Assembly: GCA_965263065.1 (NCBI GenBank)
Contig: CBDHGH010000003.1
Coordinates: 1,178,001 to 1,242,000 of the forward strand
DNA length: 64,000 nucleotides
Direction: 5' to 3'
DNA from: TK10-74A sp965263065
Lineage (GTDB): Bacteria; Chloroflexota; Dehalococcoidia; Bin125
Program-made: the position numbers and the translations under genes
Notes under the pieces: generated by a model
Told to the model about the DNA's origin: nothing
The model's database searches: none
The model's input: only the letters and a program-made list of their open reading frames with translations
Shown: positions 1 through 7,844 of the stretch, one piece after another
Position numbering within the stretch: the first letter of the stretch is position 1
Layout: each line of letters begins with the position of its first letter

Positions 1-836
1 GCGATCGTCAGCAGGGCCAGCCCCGGCAGCCAGATCGGCCACCAGGCGACGTTCATGAATTCGCGGCCCTCCGAGATCATCACCCCCCACGACGGCGTGC
101 CCGCCGGCGCGCCGACGCTGAGGAAACTCAGCGCGGCCTCGGCCAGGATCACCAGCGCGACCTCCAGCGTCATGATGATCACGACGGTGTTGACGACGTT
201 CGGGAACAGGTGCTTGCGCATGATCCAGGCCGGCCCCGCGCCCACCGCCCGGGAGGCCGTCACGAAGTCGCGCTCCCGCAGCGAGAGCACGTCGGCCCGC
301 ACCAGCCGGGCGTACGCGGGCCAGGTCCAGATCAGCAGGATGATGATCACGTTGCGCAGGCTCGGCCCCACCAAGCTCGCCAGCAGCACCGCGAAGAGCA
401 TCGCCGGCAGCGCCAGCTGCACGTCCACCAGCCGCATCAGCAGCTGGCCGGTGAGGCCGCCCACCCAGCCCGCGACCAGCCCGATCAGCGTCCCCACCAG
501 CGCCGCGCCCGGCACGACGAGGAAGACCACGATCAGCGCGATGCGCGCGCCGTACAGCAGCCGGCTGAAGATGTCCCGCCCCACGTGGTCCGTGCCCAGG
601 ACATGGTCCCAACTGCCCCCGTCGAAGACGGGCGGCTGCAGGCGCCCGCCCAGGTTGAGGAACTCCGGGTCGTGCGTCGCCAGCCAGTCCGCCCCCACAC
701 CCGCCACGAGCAGCGCCAGCGCGATCAGGGCGGGGACGGACAGCCCCAGCCGGCGCCGCCAGCGCCTGCCGCCCCGTCGCCGCTCGACGGCAACAACCGG
801 AGCCTGCGCCGCGGTCTCCGCCGTCGGCCGGGCCAT
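1..836 (-). CDS. Oligopeptide ABC transporter permease 2 (DppC-like), 3' end cut off
   Basis: Second inner-membrane permease of an oligopeptide-type importer. About 278 residues are visible; comparison with the 297-residue copy at 9581 shows that only some 18 C-terminal residues lie outside the window. The start codon ATG (836-834) shares one base with the TGA of the upstream permease (TGATG), so translation is coupled. The protein has an arginine-rich cytoplasmic N-terminus, one helix, a periplasmic region with the family phrase LGTDHVGRDIFSRLLYGAR, then the helices holding the EAA-like coupling loop (ASRAVGAGPAWIMRKHLFPN). No ATPase gene is visible; it may lie just outside the window. Confidence 0.9.
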   Translation of the reverse strand, partial: MARPTAETAAQAPVVAVERRRGGRRWRRRLGLSVPALIALALLVAGVGADWLATHDPEFLNLGGRLQPPVFDGGSWDHVLGTDHVGRDIFSRLLYGARIALIVVFLVVPGAALVGTLIGLVAGWVGGLTGQLLMRLVDVQLALPAMLFAVLLASLVGPSLRNVIIILLIWTWPAYARLVRADVLSLRERDFVTASRAVGAGPAWIMRKHLFPNVVNTVVIIMTLEVALVILAEAALSFLSVGAPAGTPSWGVMISEGREFMNVAWWPIWLPGLALLTI

Positions 837-1774
837 CAGGCGGCCCCCGCCCGGATGCGCGGGTCGATCAGCCGGTACGACACGTCCACCAGCAGGTTGG
901 TCACCGCGATCGACGCCGCCAGCACGATGATCGACGCCTGCACCATCGGGTAGTCACTCTGGACGATCGAGTCGACGATCAACCGGCCGATCCCCGGCCA
1001 GGCGAACACCAACTCGATGATCACCGAGCCGCCGATGAGGCGGCCGAGCGAGAGGCCCAGCAGCGTCACGACCGGCAGCAGCGCGTGCCGCACGGCGTGC
1101 CGCCGGATCACCAGCCGCTCGCTCAGCCCCTTGGCCCGCGCCGTGCGAATGAAGTCGGTGTCCAGCACGTCGATCATCCCCGACCGGGTCAGCCGCATGA
1201 TCGCGACCAGCTCCAGCAGCCCCAGCGACAGCGCCGGCAAGATCAAGGACCGGAAGCCGTCCTCCGCGCCGGCGGTCGGGAACCAGCCGAGCCGCACGGA
1301 GAAGAAGAAGATCAGCATCAGGCCCAGCCAGAAGCTCGGCGTGGCCTGCCCGATCACGGCCAGGAAGCGGGCCAGCCAGTCGACGGCCCGGCCCCGCCGC
1401 AACGCCGCCACGAGCCCCAACGGCGCCCCCAGCGCGATCGCGAACACCATGCCGGCCGCCCCCAGCTTGAACGTGTTCAGCGCCCGGTCGCCGATCGCGC
1501 CGATCGCCGGTTTGCCCCCGCCCCGAAACGAGGTCCCCAAGTCCCCTTGCGCCAGGTCCCAGAGGAACTTGCCGTACTGGACGAACAGCGGGTCGTTCAG
1601 CCCCAGGGTCTCCTTCAGCTGCTCGACGTCGGCGGCCCGCCGCGACTCCATCGGCAACAGGGTCGCCACGGGATTCCCCACGAGGCGCGAGACGAAGAAG
1701 ACGATCGTCACGACGAGGAAGACGACGAAGAAGGCCTGCGTGAGCCGGATCGCGAAATAGTGCCAGAACTGCAT
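836..1774 (-). CDS. Oligopeptide ABC transporter permease 1 (DppB-like)
   Basis: 312-residue inner-membrane permease of the DppB/OppB type. It starts MQFWHYFAIRLTQAFFVVF, the usual first helix, followed by the family's periplasmic segment (LGLNDPLFVQYGKFLWDLAQGDLG). The coupling loop that contacts the ATPase is seen as TARAKGLSERLVIRRHAVRHALLP, and the C-terminal half has the standard SLGRLIGGSVIIELVFAWPGIGRL segment. It forms one unit with the DppC-like gene downstream (one-base overlap). The same-length paralogue at 10474 is closely similar, so this is a duplicated transporter. The substrate is probably di- or oligopeptides, but members of this family also carry nickel, opines and sugars. 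Confidence 0.92.
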   Translation of the reverse strand: MQFWHYFAIRLTQAFFVVFLVVTIVFFVSRLVGNPVATLLPMESRRAADVEQLKETLGLNDPLFVQYGKFLWDLAQGDLGTSFRGGGKPAIGAIGDRALNTFKLGAAGMVFAIALGAPLGLVAALRRGRAVDWLARFLAVIGQATPSFWLGLMLIFFFSVRLGWFPTAGAEDGFRSLILPALSLGLLELVAIMRLTRSGMIDVLDTDFIRTARAKGLSERLVIRRHAVRHALLPVVTLLGLSLGRLIGGSVIIELVFAWPGIGRLIVDSIVQSDYPMVQASIIVLAASIAVTNLLVDVSYRLIDPRIRAGAA

Positions 1775-1818
1775 CAGGTCCCTTGCCGATCACGCGCCGG
1801 CGGTCCCGGGGGCGTGTG

Positions 1819-1840
1819 CCGCGGGCGTCGGCGCCCGCGG
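1819..1840. other. GC-rich perfect hairpin in the permease/dioxygenase gap
   Basis: CCGCGGGCG (1819-1827) pairs with CGCCCGCGG (1832-1840) around a TCGG loop, nine perfect pairs. It lies in the 127-base gap between the dioxygenase-like gene and the permease. There is no T-run on either side, so a simple intrinsic terminator is not supported. It might stabilise or attenuate the message for differential expression of binding protein and permeases. Confidence 0.4.
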
Positions 1841-1901
1841 CGTCTCGCCGGCTCCGATCCCGGTGGGCGCATCCGACAGGGGCGCGTTCGGCGGGGGCCG
1901 C

Positions 1902-2816
1902 CTACGCGAACTGGTCGCGGCCGGCGACCTCGAGTGCCGCGGTGCGCCCCGGCTCTTCCTCGTACTTGAACGGGTAGAGGTGCTCGAGGCCCAAGAGGCG
2001 CGGCAACTCGGGGTGGCGGTCGAGGAGATTGGGGTCGCTCTCCCGCCAATCCTGGATCGGCTTCATGTACGCGCGCATCCACATCAGAGCCAGGGTGACG
2101 CGCAGGCCGGGCGTGGTGCGGGGCAGCGCGCCGTGCCAAGTCGCGCCGTGCCAGACGACCAGGGAGCCCTCGCGCGCGCTCAGCGGCACGACGCGGTAGG
2201 GGTTGTCCTCCCGCGTGAAGTCCTGCTCGTGGAGGAAGGGGGCGCGACCGAAGAGGTGGCTGCCCGGCACGTAGACCGTGGGGCCGTCCTCCTCATTGCT
2301 GTAGTCGCTCAGCACCCAGGAGGTGTTGCAGAAGTGGGCGTTCTGGGACATGGGCGGCGGCACGGCTAGGGCGTCGCAGTGGAGCAAGAGGGGCTTCGTC
2401 TGGTCGTCCGTGCTGATCCCGGGAGCCTTGTTGCTCCCCTTGAGCAGCCAGGTGGCGCCGGTCATGACCGCGCTCTGGCCGCACATCCAGCGGGCGATCG
2501 CCAGGGCCGCCGGGTTGAGGACAGCTTCGACGAAGGCCTCGTCCTCCTCGAGCAGCCACCAACTGTTCCGGAACCCCGCCTTGAGCTCGGCCGTGCGGTA
2601 GTCGTCGATCGGATCATCGTTGCGGGCGCCGTGCGTGCGCAGGATGGCGTCGCGCAGGCGCTCCACGAAGCCGGGCGCGGCCACCGTCTTCTCCGGCGGG
2701 ATGACGGTGAAGCCGTAGGCGTCGAGCTCGACGACGTTGTGCTCCAAGCCGTAGCGGGTGATCTCGCTGACGGCGGCGTCGGCGGCGGGGGAGGCGTGCA
2801 GAGCGGTGATGTCCAT
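1902..2816 (-). CDS. Phytanoyl-CoA dioxygenase (PhyH) family protein
   Basis: Predicted Fe(II)/2-oxoglutarate-dependent oxygenase of 304 residues. The iron-binding HxD is at H146-C-D148 (LLLHCDAL). The distal histidine is in WHGATWHGALPRTTPGLR (H223 or H228), followed by the arginine that would hold 2-oxoglutarate. The start ATG at 2816 is preceded by GGAAGGGAAG at good spacing; the open frame continues upstream but without homology. It lies between the binding lipoprotein (50 bases upstream) and permease 1 of the copy A transporter, which suggests cotranscription, perhaps hydroxylating or demethylating an imported compound. Copy B of the transporter lacks this gene. The substrate is unknown; many PhyH relatives act on small acids, halides or phosphonates rather than phytanoyl-CoA. 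Confidence 0.85.
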   Translation of the reverse strand: MDITALHASPAADAAVSEITRYGLEHNVVELDAYGFTVIPPEKTVAAPGFVERLRDAILRTHGARNDDPIDDYRTAELKAGFRNSWWLLEEDEAFVEAVLNPAALAIARWMCGQSAVMTGATWLLKGSNKAPGISTDDQTKPLLLHCDALAVPPPMSQNAHFCNTSWVLSDYSNEEDGPTVYVPGSHLFGRAPFLHEQDFTREDNPYRVVPLSAREGSLVVWHGATWHGALPRTTPGLRVTLALMWMRAYMKPIQDWRESDPNLLDRHPELPRLLGLEHLYPFKYEEEPGRTAALEVAGRDQFA

Positions 2817-2866
2817 GATCGGGTCTTCCCTTCCGAAAGTCGCGGGAGGTTCCGGGACGTCGCGCG

Positions 2867-5263
2867 TTAGATGTGCCGCTGCACGGCGTAGGTGCTGCCC
2901 CCAAACAGATATCCGGCGCGCCCGCCCTTGGGCCAGTTGACGTCGCCGCGGGTCAGCACGGCGTCCGGGGCCTCGACGATGAAAATCAACCACGCTTGGC
3001 GCGCGTGCTCCAGGAACAGCTCCGTGATCAGCTCCAGGCGCCGCGCCGGATCTTGCTCGGCCCTCTGCGCGAGGTACAGCTCCTGCAGGGCCGGATCGTG
3101 GACCCCCTCGCCGTTGAGCTCGAAGAAGTCGGATTCGCCCGAGGCGCAGCAATCCCACATCGATCCGACGTCGCGGTTGTTGTTGGCCCAGAACCAGTAG
3201 AGGCCCGGCGGGGAGTCGCGGCCGCCCCTCACGTAAGCGTCGGTCAAGTACTCGGCCAGGAGGGTCGACTCTTCGTGCGCGCGGATGCCGACCGCGGTCA
3301 GGTCCTGCACCACCGCCAGCACCATGTCCGCCTCGTACGCGCCGCCCCAGTCGGTCGTCCAGTACAGAGGGATGTCGAAGCCGTCCGCGTAGCCCGCCTC
3401 TGCCAGCAGTTGCTTGGCCCGCTCGGGGTCGTAGTCGTACTGGACTTCCTGCTTCTGCTCCGGGCTGGGATAGCCGTTGACGCCGGTGAACGCGAAGAGT
3501 GGATACGTGCCCTGGCCGAGCAGGAGGTTGTCGATGATGGATTGGCGGTTGATCGCGTGGTTCGCGGCTTGGCGGACGCGGAGGTCCAGGAACGGGTTCG
3601 GGCTGCCGTCCGGCATCGTCTCGGGGAACAGGTTGGGATAGAGGACCTGGATGGCCCACGGTCCGGCGGGCTGGAACTGCACGGCGAAGTCGGGGTCGTC
3701 CGCGTACGGCGCCACGTGATTGGGGCCCAGTTCCGCCACCATGTCGATCTCACCGGCCTCCAGGCCGGCGAGCCGCGACTGGATCTCGGGCCGTATCACG
3801 ACCCTCAGGTGTTTGTTGTGGGCGTAGTGCGGCACCACGAGGGGGTGGTCGACCGGGCGGAACTGGTCCTCGAAGCGCTCGAAGACGAAGTCCGTGTCGT
3901 CTTCGTGGCTGACGAAGCGGTAGGGGCCGGTGCCCATCGCCTCCTGATCCACCGCGGCGTCGCCGCGCCGCTCCACGTCCGCTTGCGACATGATGCCGAT
4001 CTCCAAGGTCGAGGCCAGGTCGATGATGAAGTAGGCCGGATTGAACGCCGGCAACTCGAACGACCACGTGCGGTCGTCCACGGCCTCGTTCCGGACCCAG
4101 TCCCGGGCGCTGGCCCGGTTGGGGTTCCAGGGGGCCCAGCCGCCGGGGTGATCGCTCGTCTCGCCGCCCTGGTGGTATTCGGCGAGACCGCCCTTGCGGT
4201 CGAAGTTGAACACCATGTCGTGGGCGGTGAGGATCGAGCCGTCGTGGAACGGCGCCGGCACAACCGACGCCACGATCGACGTGGCGTCGATCCACTCCGG
4301 CGCGGCGAGGTCTGGGATCGGCAAGCCATCGCGGGGATCTATCGCCATGGGCGCGTTGAAGACGGCGCCGTGCGAGTAGTGGTTCGTGATGCTGGCGGAG
4401 CGGTGCTGATCCACCCCCCCCTGGTCGGAGGGGACCACCCCGACGATCGAGGCGTCCAGATCGACCTGGTCGAGCGGCCAGGGGACGGTGAACTCGGCGG
4501 CCTCGGATATGGCCATGCCGGCCTCGACGGCCGCCGCAGCCGCGCTGGCGGCCTCCCCGGCCGCCTCGGCGGCCTCTTGGGCGGCGGCAACGGCCGCCGC
4601 GGCGGTCTCGGCGGCGGCTTCGGCGGTCTCCTGGGCCGTGGCGGCGGCCGCCCCGGCGGCGGCGGACGCCTCCCCGGCCGCGGCGGCAGCCGCAGCGGCC
4701 GCGTCGGCGGCCGCGTCGATGGCGGCCTGGGCGGCCGCCGCGGTGGCGGTGCCGGCCTCGACCGCGGCGGCCGCATCACGGGCGGCCTGGGCGGCGGCCT
4801 CGGCGGCCTGAGCGGCGGCGTCCGCGACGGCCGCGGCCGCGGCGTCACCGGCTGCGGATGCGGCGTCGGCGGCCTGGGCGGCCGCCGCAGCCGCGGCTTC
4901 CGCGGCGGCGGCCGCGTTGGCGGCGTCCTCCGATTCGGCCGCCTCGGCGGCCAGGGCGGCGGCGGCATCGGCGGCATCGGCGGCCTGCGAAGCCGCGGCG
5001 GCGGCCTCGGATGCGGCGGCCGACGCTTCGGACGCCGCGGCCGACGCCTCACCCGCGGCGCTGGCCGCAGCGCTCGCGTCACCCGCTGCGGCGTCAATCG
5101 CCGACGTATCGACCGCGGCCGGCGCGGCGTCATCGTCGTCGTCGCCGCAGCCGACCAAGGCCAGCCCGGCTGCTCCAACCCCAGCCTTCGCGCTGGCTCC
5201 CAACATGGTGCGGCGCGAGATCTTCCGCTGTCGAAGGGTCGTCCAATAGTTGCGGTCGCTCAT
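2867..5263 (-). CDS. Oligopeptide-binding Tat lipoprotein with about 200-residue alanine-rich linker (copy A)
   Basis: 798-residue periplasmic binding protein (SBP_bac_5 family) of the copy A importer. The start ATG at 5263 follows AGAAGGGAA. The N-terminus has a twin-arginine motif (SRRTML, R17-R18), a hydrophobic stretch and a lipobox ending LVGCG (C39), then DDDDD. So it is a Tat-exported, lipid-anchored protein. Residues about 55-255 are some two-thirds alanine, with E, D, S, Q and G and no bulky residues, probably a long helical or extended spacer. The peptide-binding fold begins near FTVPWPLDQVDLD (258 on) with SBP_bac_5 phrases such as AHDMVFNFDR and TGPYRFVSHEDD. Ordinary family members are about 500-600 residues, so the extra length is the spacer. 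The paralogue at 11748 has a shorter spacer. Confidence 0.9.
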   Translation of the reverse strand: MSDRNYWTTLRQRKISRRTMLGASAKAGVGAAGLALVGCGDDDDDAAPAAVDTSAIDAAAGDASAAASAAGEASAAASEASAAASEAAAAASQAADAADAAAALAAEAAESEDAANAAAAAEAAAAAAAQAADAASAAGDAAAAAVADAAAQAAEAAAQAARDAAAAVEAGTATAAAAQAAIDAAADAAAAAAAAAGEASAAAGAAAATAQETAEAAAETAAAAVAAAQEAAEAAGEAASAAAAAVEAGMAISEAAEFTVPWPLDQVDLDASIVGVVPSDQGGVDQHRSASITNHYSHGAVFNAPMAIDPRDGLPIPDLAAPEWIDATSIVASVVPAPFHDGSILTAHDMVFNFDRKGGLAEYHQGGETSDHPGGWAPWNPNRASARDWVRNEAVDDRTWSFELPAFNPAYFIIDLASTLEIGIMSQADVERRGDAAVDQEAMGTGPYRFVSHEDDTDFVFERFEDQFRPVDHPLVVPHYAHNKHLRVVIRPEIQSRLAGLEAGEIDMVAELGPNHVAPYADDPDFAVQFQPAGPWAIQVLYPNLFPETMPDGSPNPFLDLRVRQAANHAINRQSIIDNLLLGQGTYPLFAFTGVNGYPSPEQKQEVQYDYDPERAKQLLAEAGYADGFDIPLYWTTDWGGAYEADMVLAVVQDLTAVGIRAHEESTLLAEYLTDAYVRGGRDSPPGLYWFWANNNRDVGSMWDCCASGESDFFELNGEGVHDPALQELYLAQRAEQDPARRLELITELFLEHARQAWLIFIVEAPDAVLTRGDVNWPKGGRAGYLFGGSTYAVQRHI

Positions 5264-5421
5264 CACATGTTCCCTTCTGGTCCCCGGCTGTCCCGTTGTG
5301 GGACCGCTCGGTGCGTGAGCGCGCACAGTATGGCAGGTTAAGAGAGTACCCGCCACTCTCGTTATGTCACATCGAAAAGAACTATTGATGCTCCCATGGA
5401 ATTTATCGGTGCCGGGCGCCG
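5264..5421 (-). promoter_or_regulatory. Conserved upstream region of the binding-protein gene (copy A)
   Basis: About 160 bases nearly identical to 13983-14140, ending abruptly where the copies diverge. It is unusually AT-rich for this genome around 5370-5415. On the minus strand a -35-like GTGACA and -10-like TACTCT are 16 bases apart. The spacer and -10 hold an inverted repeat that reads GAGAGT-ACCCGCC-ACTCTC on the plus strand (5343-5361). This is a candidate promoter with an overlapping operator. No regulator is identified. Confidence 0.55.
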
Positions 5422-5453
5422 CGACCGCCTCCGCGATCCCCCGATCGACGCTG

Positions 5454-5473
5454 CCCCCCCCCCCCCCCCCCCC
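5454..5473. repeat. Homopolymeric C20 tract
   Basis: Twenty consecutive C residues (G20 on the minus strand), beginning a few bases beyond the stop codon of the glycosyltransferase at 5479 and just upstream of the copy A binding-protein promoter. The duplicated upstream region of copy B lacks it. Such a tract is prone to slippage, so length may vary between cells or reads. Confidence 0.9.
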
Positions 5474-5478
5474 GCCAG

Positions 5479-6177
5479 TCAGCGCCGCGACGCCAGCGAC
5501 CGCACGACCGGCGTCGTCCGCCGTCCGGCGACCCGGGTGCCCGGCGCCGCCCGGCCGATCCGCGCCCGCAGGTCCGCGAGGTCGTCCGCCGTGTCGATGT
5601 CGTGCAGCGTCTCGACGCGGGCGCTGCGCAGCCCCGCCGCCGCGGCCGCCGCCTGGGACCGCGCCAGCACGTCCGGCCCGCCCCACGGGATCGACGCCGC
5701 GAACAGCGTCGCTTCGCGGTCGTCGCGCAGGCGGCGCAGTGCGACCAGGTAGTAGCCCCCGTCGGCGGCCGGCCCGAAGACGACGTCGGCCGCCGGCGGG
5801 GCGCCGAGCGCCCGCTGCGCCCGCTCGACCTGCGACGCGCGCAGCGCCGGGATGTCGGTCCCGACCAGGGTCACCGGCCCCGCCCCGGCCGCGAACAGCG
5901 CCGCCGCCGCCGCCCGCATGCGCGCGCCGATATCGCCCGGCGCTTGCGGCAGGACGTCGTCGTGGCCGGTGAGCGCGCGGACGGCGTCGACCGTCCCGGC
6001 CGGCTCGACGAACACGACCGTGCGCCAGGGCCCCGCCGCGATCGCCTCCACCGTGTCGCGCAGCATCGCCGTCGCCAGCGCCACGGCGGCGGCGTCGCCG
6101 ATCGTGCGGGCGAGCCGGGTCTTCGTGCGGCCGGGCGCCGGGGCGCGCGTCAGGATGCCGACGGCGGGGCCCGGCAT
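5479..6177 (-). CDS. TIGR04282-type glycosyltransferase (DUF2064)
   Basis: 232-residue nucleotidyl/glycosyltransferase-fold protein (MobA-like Rossmann fold). It shows the family start VGILTRAPAPGRTKTRLA, the central GPVTLVGTDIPAL and VVFGPAADGGYYLVAL, and the end ETLHDIDTADDLADL. Its ATG (6177) overlaps the TGA of the family-2 glycosyltransferase upstream (TGATG), so the two are translationally coupled. TIGR04282 and TIGR04283 proteins are commonly neighbours and have been linked to glycosylated small molecules such as arsenosugars. Nothing else of such a pathway is visible here, so the product is unknown. The gene ends next to the C20 tract. Confidence 0.85.
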   Translation of the reverse strand: MPGPAVGILTRAPAPGRTKTRLARTIGDAAAVALATAMLRDTVEAIAAGPWRTVVFVEPAGTVDAVRALTGHDDVLPQAPGDIGARMRAAAAALFAAGAGPVTLVGTDIPALRASQVERAQRALGAPPAADVVFGPAADGGYYLVALRRLRDDREATLFAASIPWGGPDVLARSQAAAAAAGLRSARVETLHDIDTADDLADLRARIGRAAPGTRVAGRRTTPVVRSLASRR

Positions 6178-6857
6178 CAGCGGATGTGCCGGTACAGCCG
6201 CGCCAGCCGATGCGGCGAGACGCCGGCGCAGTAGCCGAGCTGAATCACGACCCACGACGCCCAGGTGCGCGCGAGGCCCCCCCGCTCCCAGCGCCGCGGC
6301 GAGGCGCGGACGGCGGCTCGCAGGTACGCCATCCGCCCCATCCGGTGCAGCCGCCGCACGAACGCCAGATCCTCCATCAGCGGGACGGGCGGGAAGCCCC
6401 CGCACGCCGCGAAGGCGCCGGCCCGGCAGAAGAGCGCCGAGTCGCCGTAGTACACCCGGCAGCGCCGCATCACGTGGTAGAGCGCGGCCAGGAAGCGACC
6501 GTGCGCGCTGGGCCCGAAGTCGACGCGGTGGTTGCCCCCCACGACGCGGGCGTCGCGCAGGGCGGCCCGCATCGCGCGGCCCGCGGCCGGATGCAGGCGG
6601 GCGTCGGCGTGCAGGAAGCAGTAGATCTGGCCGCGCGCCGCCTCGGCCCCCCGATTGAGCTGCGGCCCCCGCCCGCGTGCGCCCGTCACGACCCGCGCGC
6701 CCAGCGATTCCGCGATCGGCGCCGTCGCGTCGTGGGATCCCGCGTCGCTGACGATGACCTCGTCGGCCCCGGCCGCGAGGGCGCTCGACACGGCGCCGGC
6801 GATCGCCTCCGCCTCGTTGAGGGTGGGAATGATCACGCTCAGCATCGGCTGCGACAC
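6177..6857 (-). CDS. TIGR04283-type family 2 glycosyltransferase
   Basis: 226-residue GT-A glycosyltransferase without membrane anchor. The N-terminal MLSVIIPTLNEAEAI is the classical GT2 nucleotide-sugar site, followed by VIVSDAGSHDAT and the metal-binding region FLHADARLHPAA. FCRAGAFAACGGFPPVPLMEDLAFVRRL is the acceptor-side motif of the TIGR04283 group. A GTG start (6857) fits GGGAGG six bases upstream. It is the first gene of a two-gene unit with the DUF2064 protein and is divergent from the ccdA-like gene. On the minus strand a -10-like TATCGT overlaps the plus-strand TACGAT of that gene. The sugar and acceptor are not known. Confidence 0.88.
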   Translation of the reverse strand: MSQPMLSVIIPTLNEAEAIAGAVSSALAAGADEVIVSDAGSHDATAPIAESLGARVVTGARGRGPQLNRGAEAARGQIYCFLHADARLHPAAGRAMRAALRDARVVGGNHRVDFGPSAHGRFLAALYHVMRRCRVYYGDSALFCRAGAFAACGGFPPVPLMEDLAFVRRLHRMGRMAYLRAAVRASPRRWERGGLARTWASWVVIQLGYCAGVSPHRLARLYRHIR

Positions 6858-6906
6858 GATGTCCTCCCCCGCGCAGGCCGACCCGCGGAGGGCCGCCCGG
6901 CTCGGC

Positions 6907-6912
6907 TACGAT
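6907..6912 (+). promoter_or_regulatory. -10 element of the ccdA-like gene (leaderless pattern)
   Basis: TACGAT ends six bases before the ATG at 6919, with no ribosome-binding site between. Transcription from it would start at or near the A of the start codon. The reverse complement also gives a TATCGT for the divergent glycosyltransferase, so the two promoters may share these bases. Confidence 0.55.
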
Positions 6913-6918
6913 AGATGC

Positions 6919-7764
6919 ATGGCTACCGCGCCGGCTGCCGCACCCCTGCTTCCCGTCGATCCGCCCCGCCGCGCGACCTTCGCCCACGCGACCGCCTTCG
7001 TCGCCGGCTTCTCGGTGGTCTTCGTGGTGCTGGGCGCGTCGCTGGGGGTCGTGGGCTTCGCGCTGCAGGAGCAGATGATTTGGTTCCAGCGCGTGGCCGG
7101 GGTGGCGCTGATCATCCTCGGCCTGCACCTGGCCGAGCTGATCACCATCCCCTTCCTCTGGCGCACCTACCAGTTCGGCGCCGATGGACCCCCGCCGGCG
7201 ACGCCGGCCGCCCCCCGCGGTCGCCTGCGCAAGTACGGCCACTCGCTGTTCGTCGGCTCCGCCTTCTCGCTCGGCTGGACGCCCTGCGTGGGGCCGATCC
7301 TGGCCGGCATCCTGACGCTCGCCGCCGACGGCGCCTCCGTCGCGCAGGGCACGCTGCTGCTGCTCTTCTACGCCGCCGGCCTGGGCATCCCCTTCCTCAT
7401 CGTTGGCGCCGCCCTGGGGTCGGCGACGGCCCTGCTGCGCCGGCTGGGCCCGTACATGTCGCTCATCTCCATCGCCAGCGGCGTGCTGCTGGTCTTCATG
7501 GGCATGCTGATCGTCCTCGACAACGTGCGCGTCCTCAACGACAGCTTCACCTTCATCCCCAGCACCGAGGACACGGGCGCCGCGACGGTGACGGGCGCGT
7601 TCGGCTTCGGCATCGCCTTCCTGGGCGGGCTGCTGTCGTTCCTGTCCCCGTGCGTGCTGCCGCTGGTGCCCGTCTACCTGGGCCACCTGGCGGGCGTCGG
7701 CGCGCAGGAGGCGTCGCGGCAGGCGCAGCGCGACGCCGCCGCGCCGCCCCTCGGGGCGGGCTGA
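6919..7764 (+). CDS. ccdA: CcdA/DsbD-like thiol transporter with permuted helix order
   Basis: 281-residue inner-membrane protein of the CcdA family, which passes electrons from cytoplasmic thioredoxin to extracytoplasmic thiol enzymes, as in cytochrome c maturation. Both redox cysteines are present but in reversed order: GWTPC (C123) comes first and LLSFLSPCVLPLVPVYLGHL (C245) last. In ordinary CcdA the SPCVLPLVP helix is the N-terminal one. Here the protein begins with what is normally helix 2 (TFAHATAFVAGFSVVFVVLGA), runs through helix 6, then after a roughly 30-residue linker gives helix 1 at the C-terminus. Because helix 1 keeps its out-to-in direction, such a permutation is topologically possible. 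The start ATG is set by a -10 six bases upstream. No partner gene (thioredoxin, ResB/C) is adjacent. Confidence 0.85.
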   Translation: MATAPAAAPLLPVDPPRRATFAHATAFVAGFSVVFVVLGASLGVVGFALQEQMIWFQRVAGVALIILGLHLAELITIPFLWRTYQFGADGPPPATPAAPRGRLRKYGHSLFVGSAFSLGWTPCVGPILAGILTLAADGASVAQGTLLLLFYAAGLGIPFLIVGAALGSATALLRRLGPYMSLISIASGVLLVFMGMLIVLDNVRVLNDSFTFIPSTEDTGAATVTGAFGFGIAFLGGLLSFLSPCVLPLVPVYLGHLAGVGAQEASRQAQRDAAAPPLGAG

Positions 7765-7809
7765 GTCAGCCGCCGTTGAAGCGCGGCAGGCCCTTGCGCC
7801 GCCCGCGCC

Positions 7810-7838
7810 TCGACAACATTTGCCAAGCTGTCTAGCAT
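7810..7838 (+). promoter_or_regulatory. parDE promoter and possible autoregulatory dyad
   Basis: TCGACA (7810-7815) and TAGCAT (7833-7838) are 17 bases apart; the -10 ends six bases before the ATG at 7845, so the message may be leaderless. The spacer and flanks form a loose dyad (GACA...TGTC, 7812-7832) where an RHH antitoxin could bind. The -35/-10 spacing is read from the sequence; repressor binding is inferred from how parDE operons usually work. Confidence 0.55.
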
Positions 7839-7844
7839 TGCCGT

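Larger units (their letters stand above)
1..5421 (-). repeat. Transporter duplication, copy A
   Basis: This block (partial DppC-like permease, DppB-like permease, binding lipoprotein and its upstream region) is homologous gene by gene to copy B at 9581-14140. Permease 1 is 312 residues in both copies, the TGATG junction between permeases is the same, and the 160 bases upstream of the binding protein are nearly identical. Copy A differs by carrying a phytanoyl-CoA dioxygenase-like gene between permease and binding protein. It runs off the left edge of the window. Confidence 0.85.

Noticed and set aside
1819..1840. Nine-pair hairpin as a transcription terminator.
   Set aside because: No T-run follows on either strand, so I list it only as a hairpin.
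2873..5341. Long plus-strand frame opposite the copy A binding protein.
   Set aside because: Glycine-rich translation is the shadow of the alanine-rich linker on the other strand; no start signal or domain.
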